Positions 7,838 to 7,997 of a stretch of 7,997 nucleotides of DNA are shown in pieces (position 1 is the stretch's first letter; every line of letters starts with the position of its first letter). The notes beneath the pieces are model-generated. The model was not told the DNA's origin and searched no databases. It saw only the letters and a list, made by a program, of their open reading frames with translations. The translations under genes were made by a program, and so were the position numbers. Location of the stretch: NCBI GenBank assembly GCA_016763255.1, contig JAESUA010000203.1, forward strand, positions 1 through 7,997, in the 5' to 3' direction. Source of the stretch: Magnetovibrio sp. Lineage in GTDB: Bacteria > Pseudomonadota > Alphaproteobacteria > Rhodospirillales > Magnetovibrionaceae.

Positions 7838-7871
7838 AAGAAAGGGGAGAGCCAAAGCTCTCCCCTTTCTT
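7838..7871. terminator. Perfect 15-bp hairpin, probable bidirectional terminator
   Basis: The arm AAGAAAGGGGAGAGC pairs perfectly with GCTCTCCCCTTTCTT around a CAAA loop. It starts 30 bases after the stop of the second exporter and ends 18 bases before the stop codon of the convergent minus-strand gene. On the plus strand the U-rich part (CTTTCTT) lies within the 3' arm rather than after it. On the minus strand the arm is followed by TGTTGATAAC. It most likely ends transcription from both sides. Confidence 0.85.
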
Positions 7872-7889
7872 AAAACTTGGATATTGGAC

Positions 7890-7997
7890 TTAACCAGCGC
7901 GGCGGCGGTACGAAGACGCCAGGCGGCTGTGATATGCGGCCTTACGCAGGTAGAACGAACGACGCGAACGACGACGTGATGAGGCGGCACGCTGGCG
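7890..7997 (-). CDS. C-terminal end of an arginine-rich basic protein (partial)
   Basis: The minus strand is open from the window edge to a TAA (TTA at 7890-7892), giving 35 residues; the start lies beyond 7997. The visible part has 12 Arg, one Lys and one His, no Asp or Glu, and clusters such as SRRRSRR and a C-terminal YRRRAG, with aromatic residues in FYLRKAAY and YHSRLASSY. I do not recognise the family. Such composition is common in proteins that bind nucleic acid or other polyanions, but that is only a composition argument. The frame stays open and the hairpin lies just after the stop at a natural distance for a terminator, both of which favour a real gene. It is convergent with the exporter operon, so probably independently transcribed. 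A chance open frame cannot be excluded over 108 bases. Confidence 0.55.
   Translation of the reverse strand, partial: RQRAASSRRRSRRSFYLRKAAYHSRLASSYRRRAG

Overview
The window holds one compact, same-strand (+) operon of ABC export genes and the end of a convergent gene. There is no rRNA, tRNA, CRISPR or insertion sequence. The organism is most likely a Gram-negative proteobacterium, because a periplasmic adaptor of the HlyD type only makes sense with two membranes. Base composition a little above half GC and the codon style suggest an alphaproteobacterium, but no taxonomic marker is present, so that is inference.

Layout. Bases 1-35 probably carry the last codons of an upstream gene whose TGA overlaps the next ATG (ATGA). 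Bases 32-3091 encode a 1019-residue ABC exporter with two cyclic-nucleotide-binding-like (cNMP) domains, a C39-peptidase-like domain, a membrane domain and an ATPase domain. Bases 3143-4651 encode a 502-residue HlyD-type membrane-fusion protein. Bases 4683-7808 form one reading frame of 1041 codons encoding a second exporter with the same architecture, but it is cut by an in-frame amber codon at 4974-4976, inside the first cNMP domain. It is therefore listed as two coding pieces (4683-4976 and 4992-7808) plus the stop site. A 15-bp perfect hairpin at 7838-7871 closes the operon. Beyond it, bases 7890-7997 on the minus strand carry the last 35 codons of a very arginine-rich protein.

How the genes fit together. 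Two ABC half-transporters flanking one adaptor suggest a type I-like secretion apparatus built on an ABC heterodimer. The C39 domains differ. In the first protein the oxyanion Gln, the catalytic His and the Asp are replaced, while the Cys survives. In the second all four residues are present, so only the second should cut a leader peptide. In each protein the second cNMP domain keeps the Glu and Arg that contact a cyclic nucleotide, and by chance of spacing these are E214 and R223 in both. The first cNMP domain lacks one or both residues. The picture is a leader-cleaving exporter that may be gated by cAMP or cGMP. No substrate, outer-membrane channel or maturation enzyme is visible here.

The two main points to check are the amber codon in the only peptidase-competent exporter (sequencing error, recent null mutation or readthrough) and the idea of a nucleotide-gated export pair with unequal peptidase and sensor domains.
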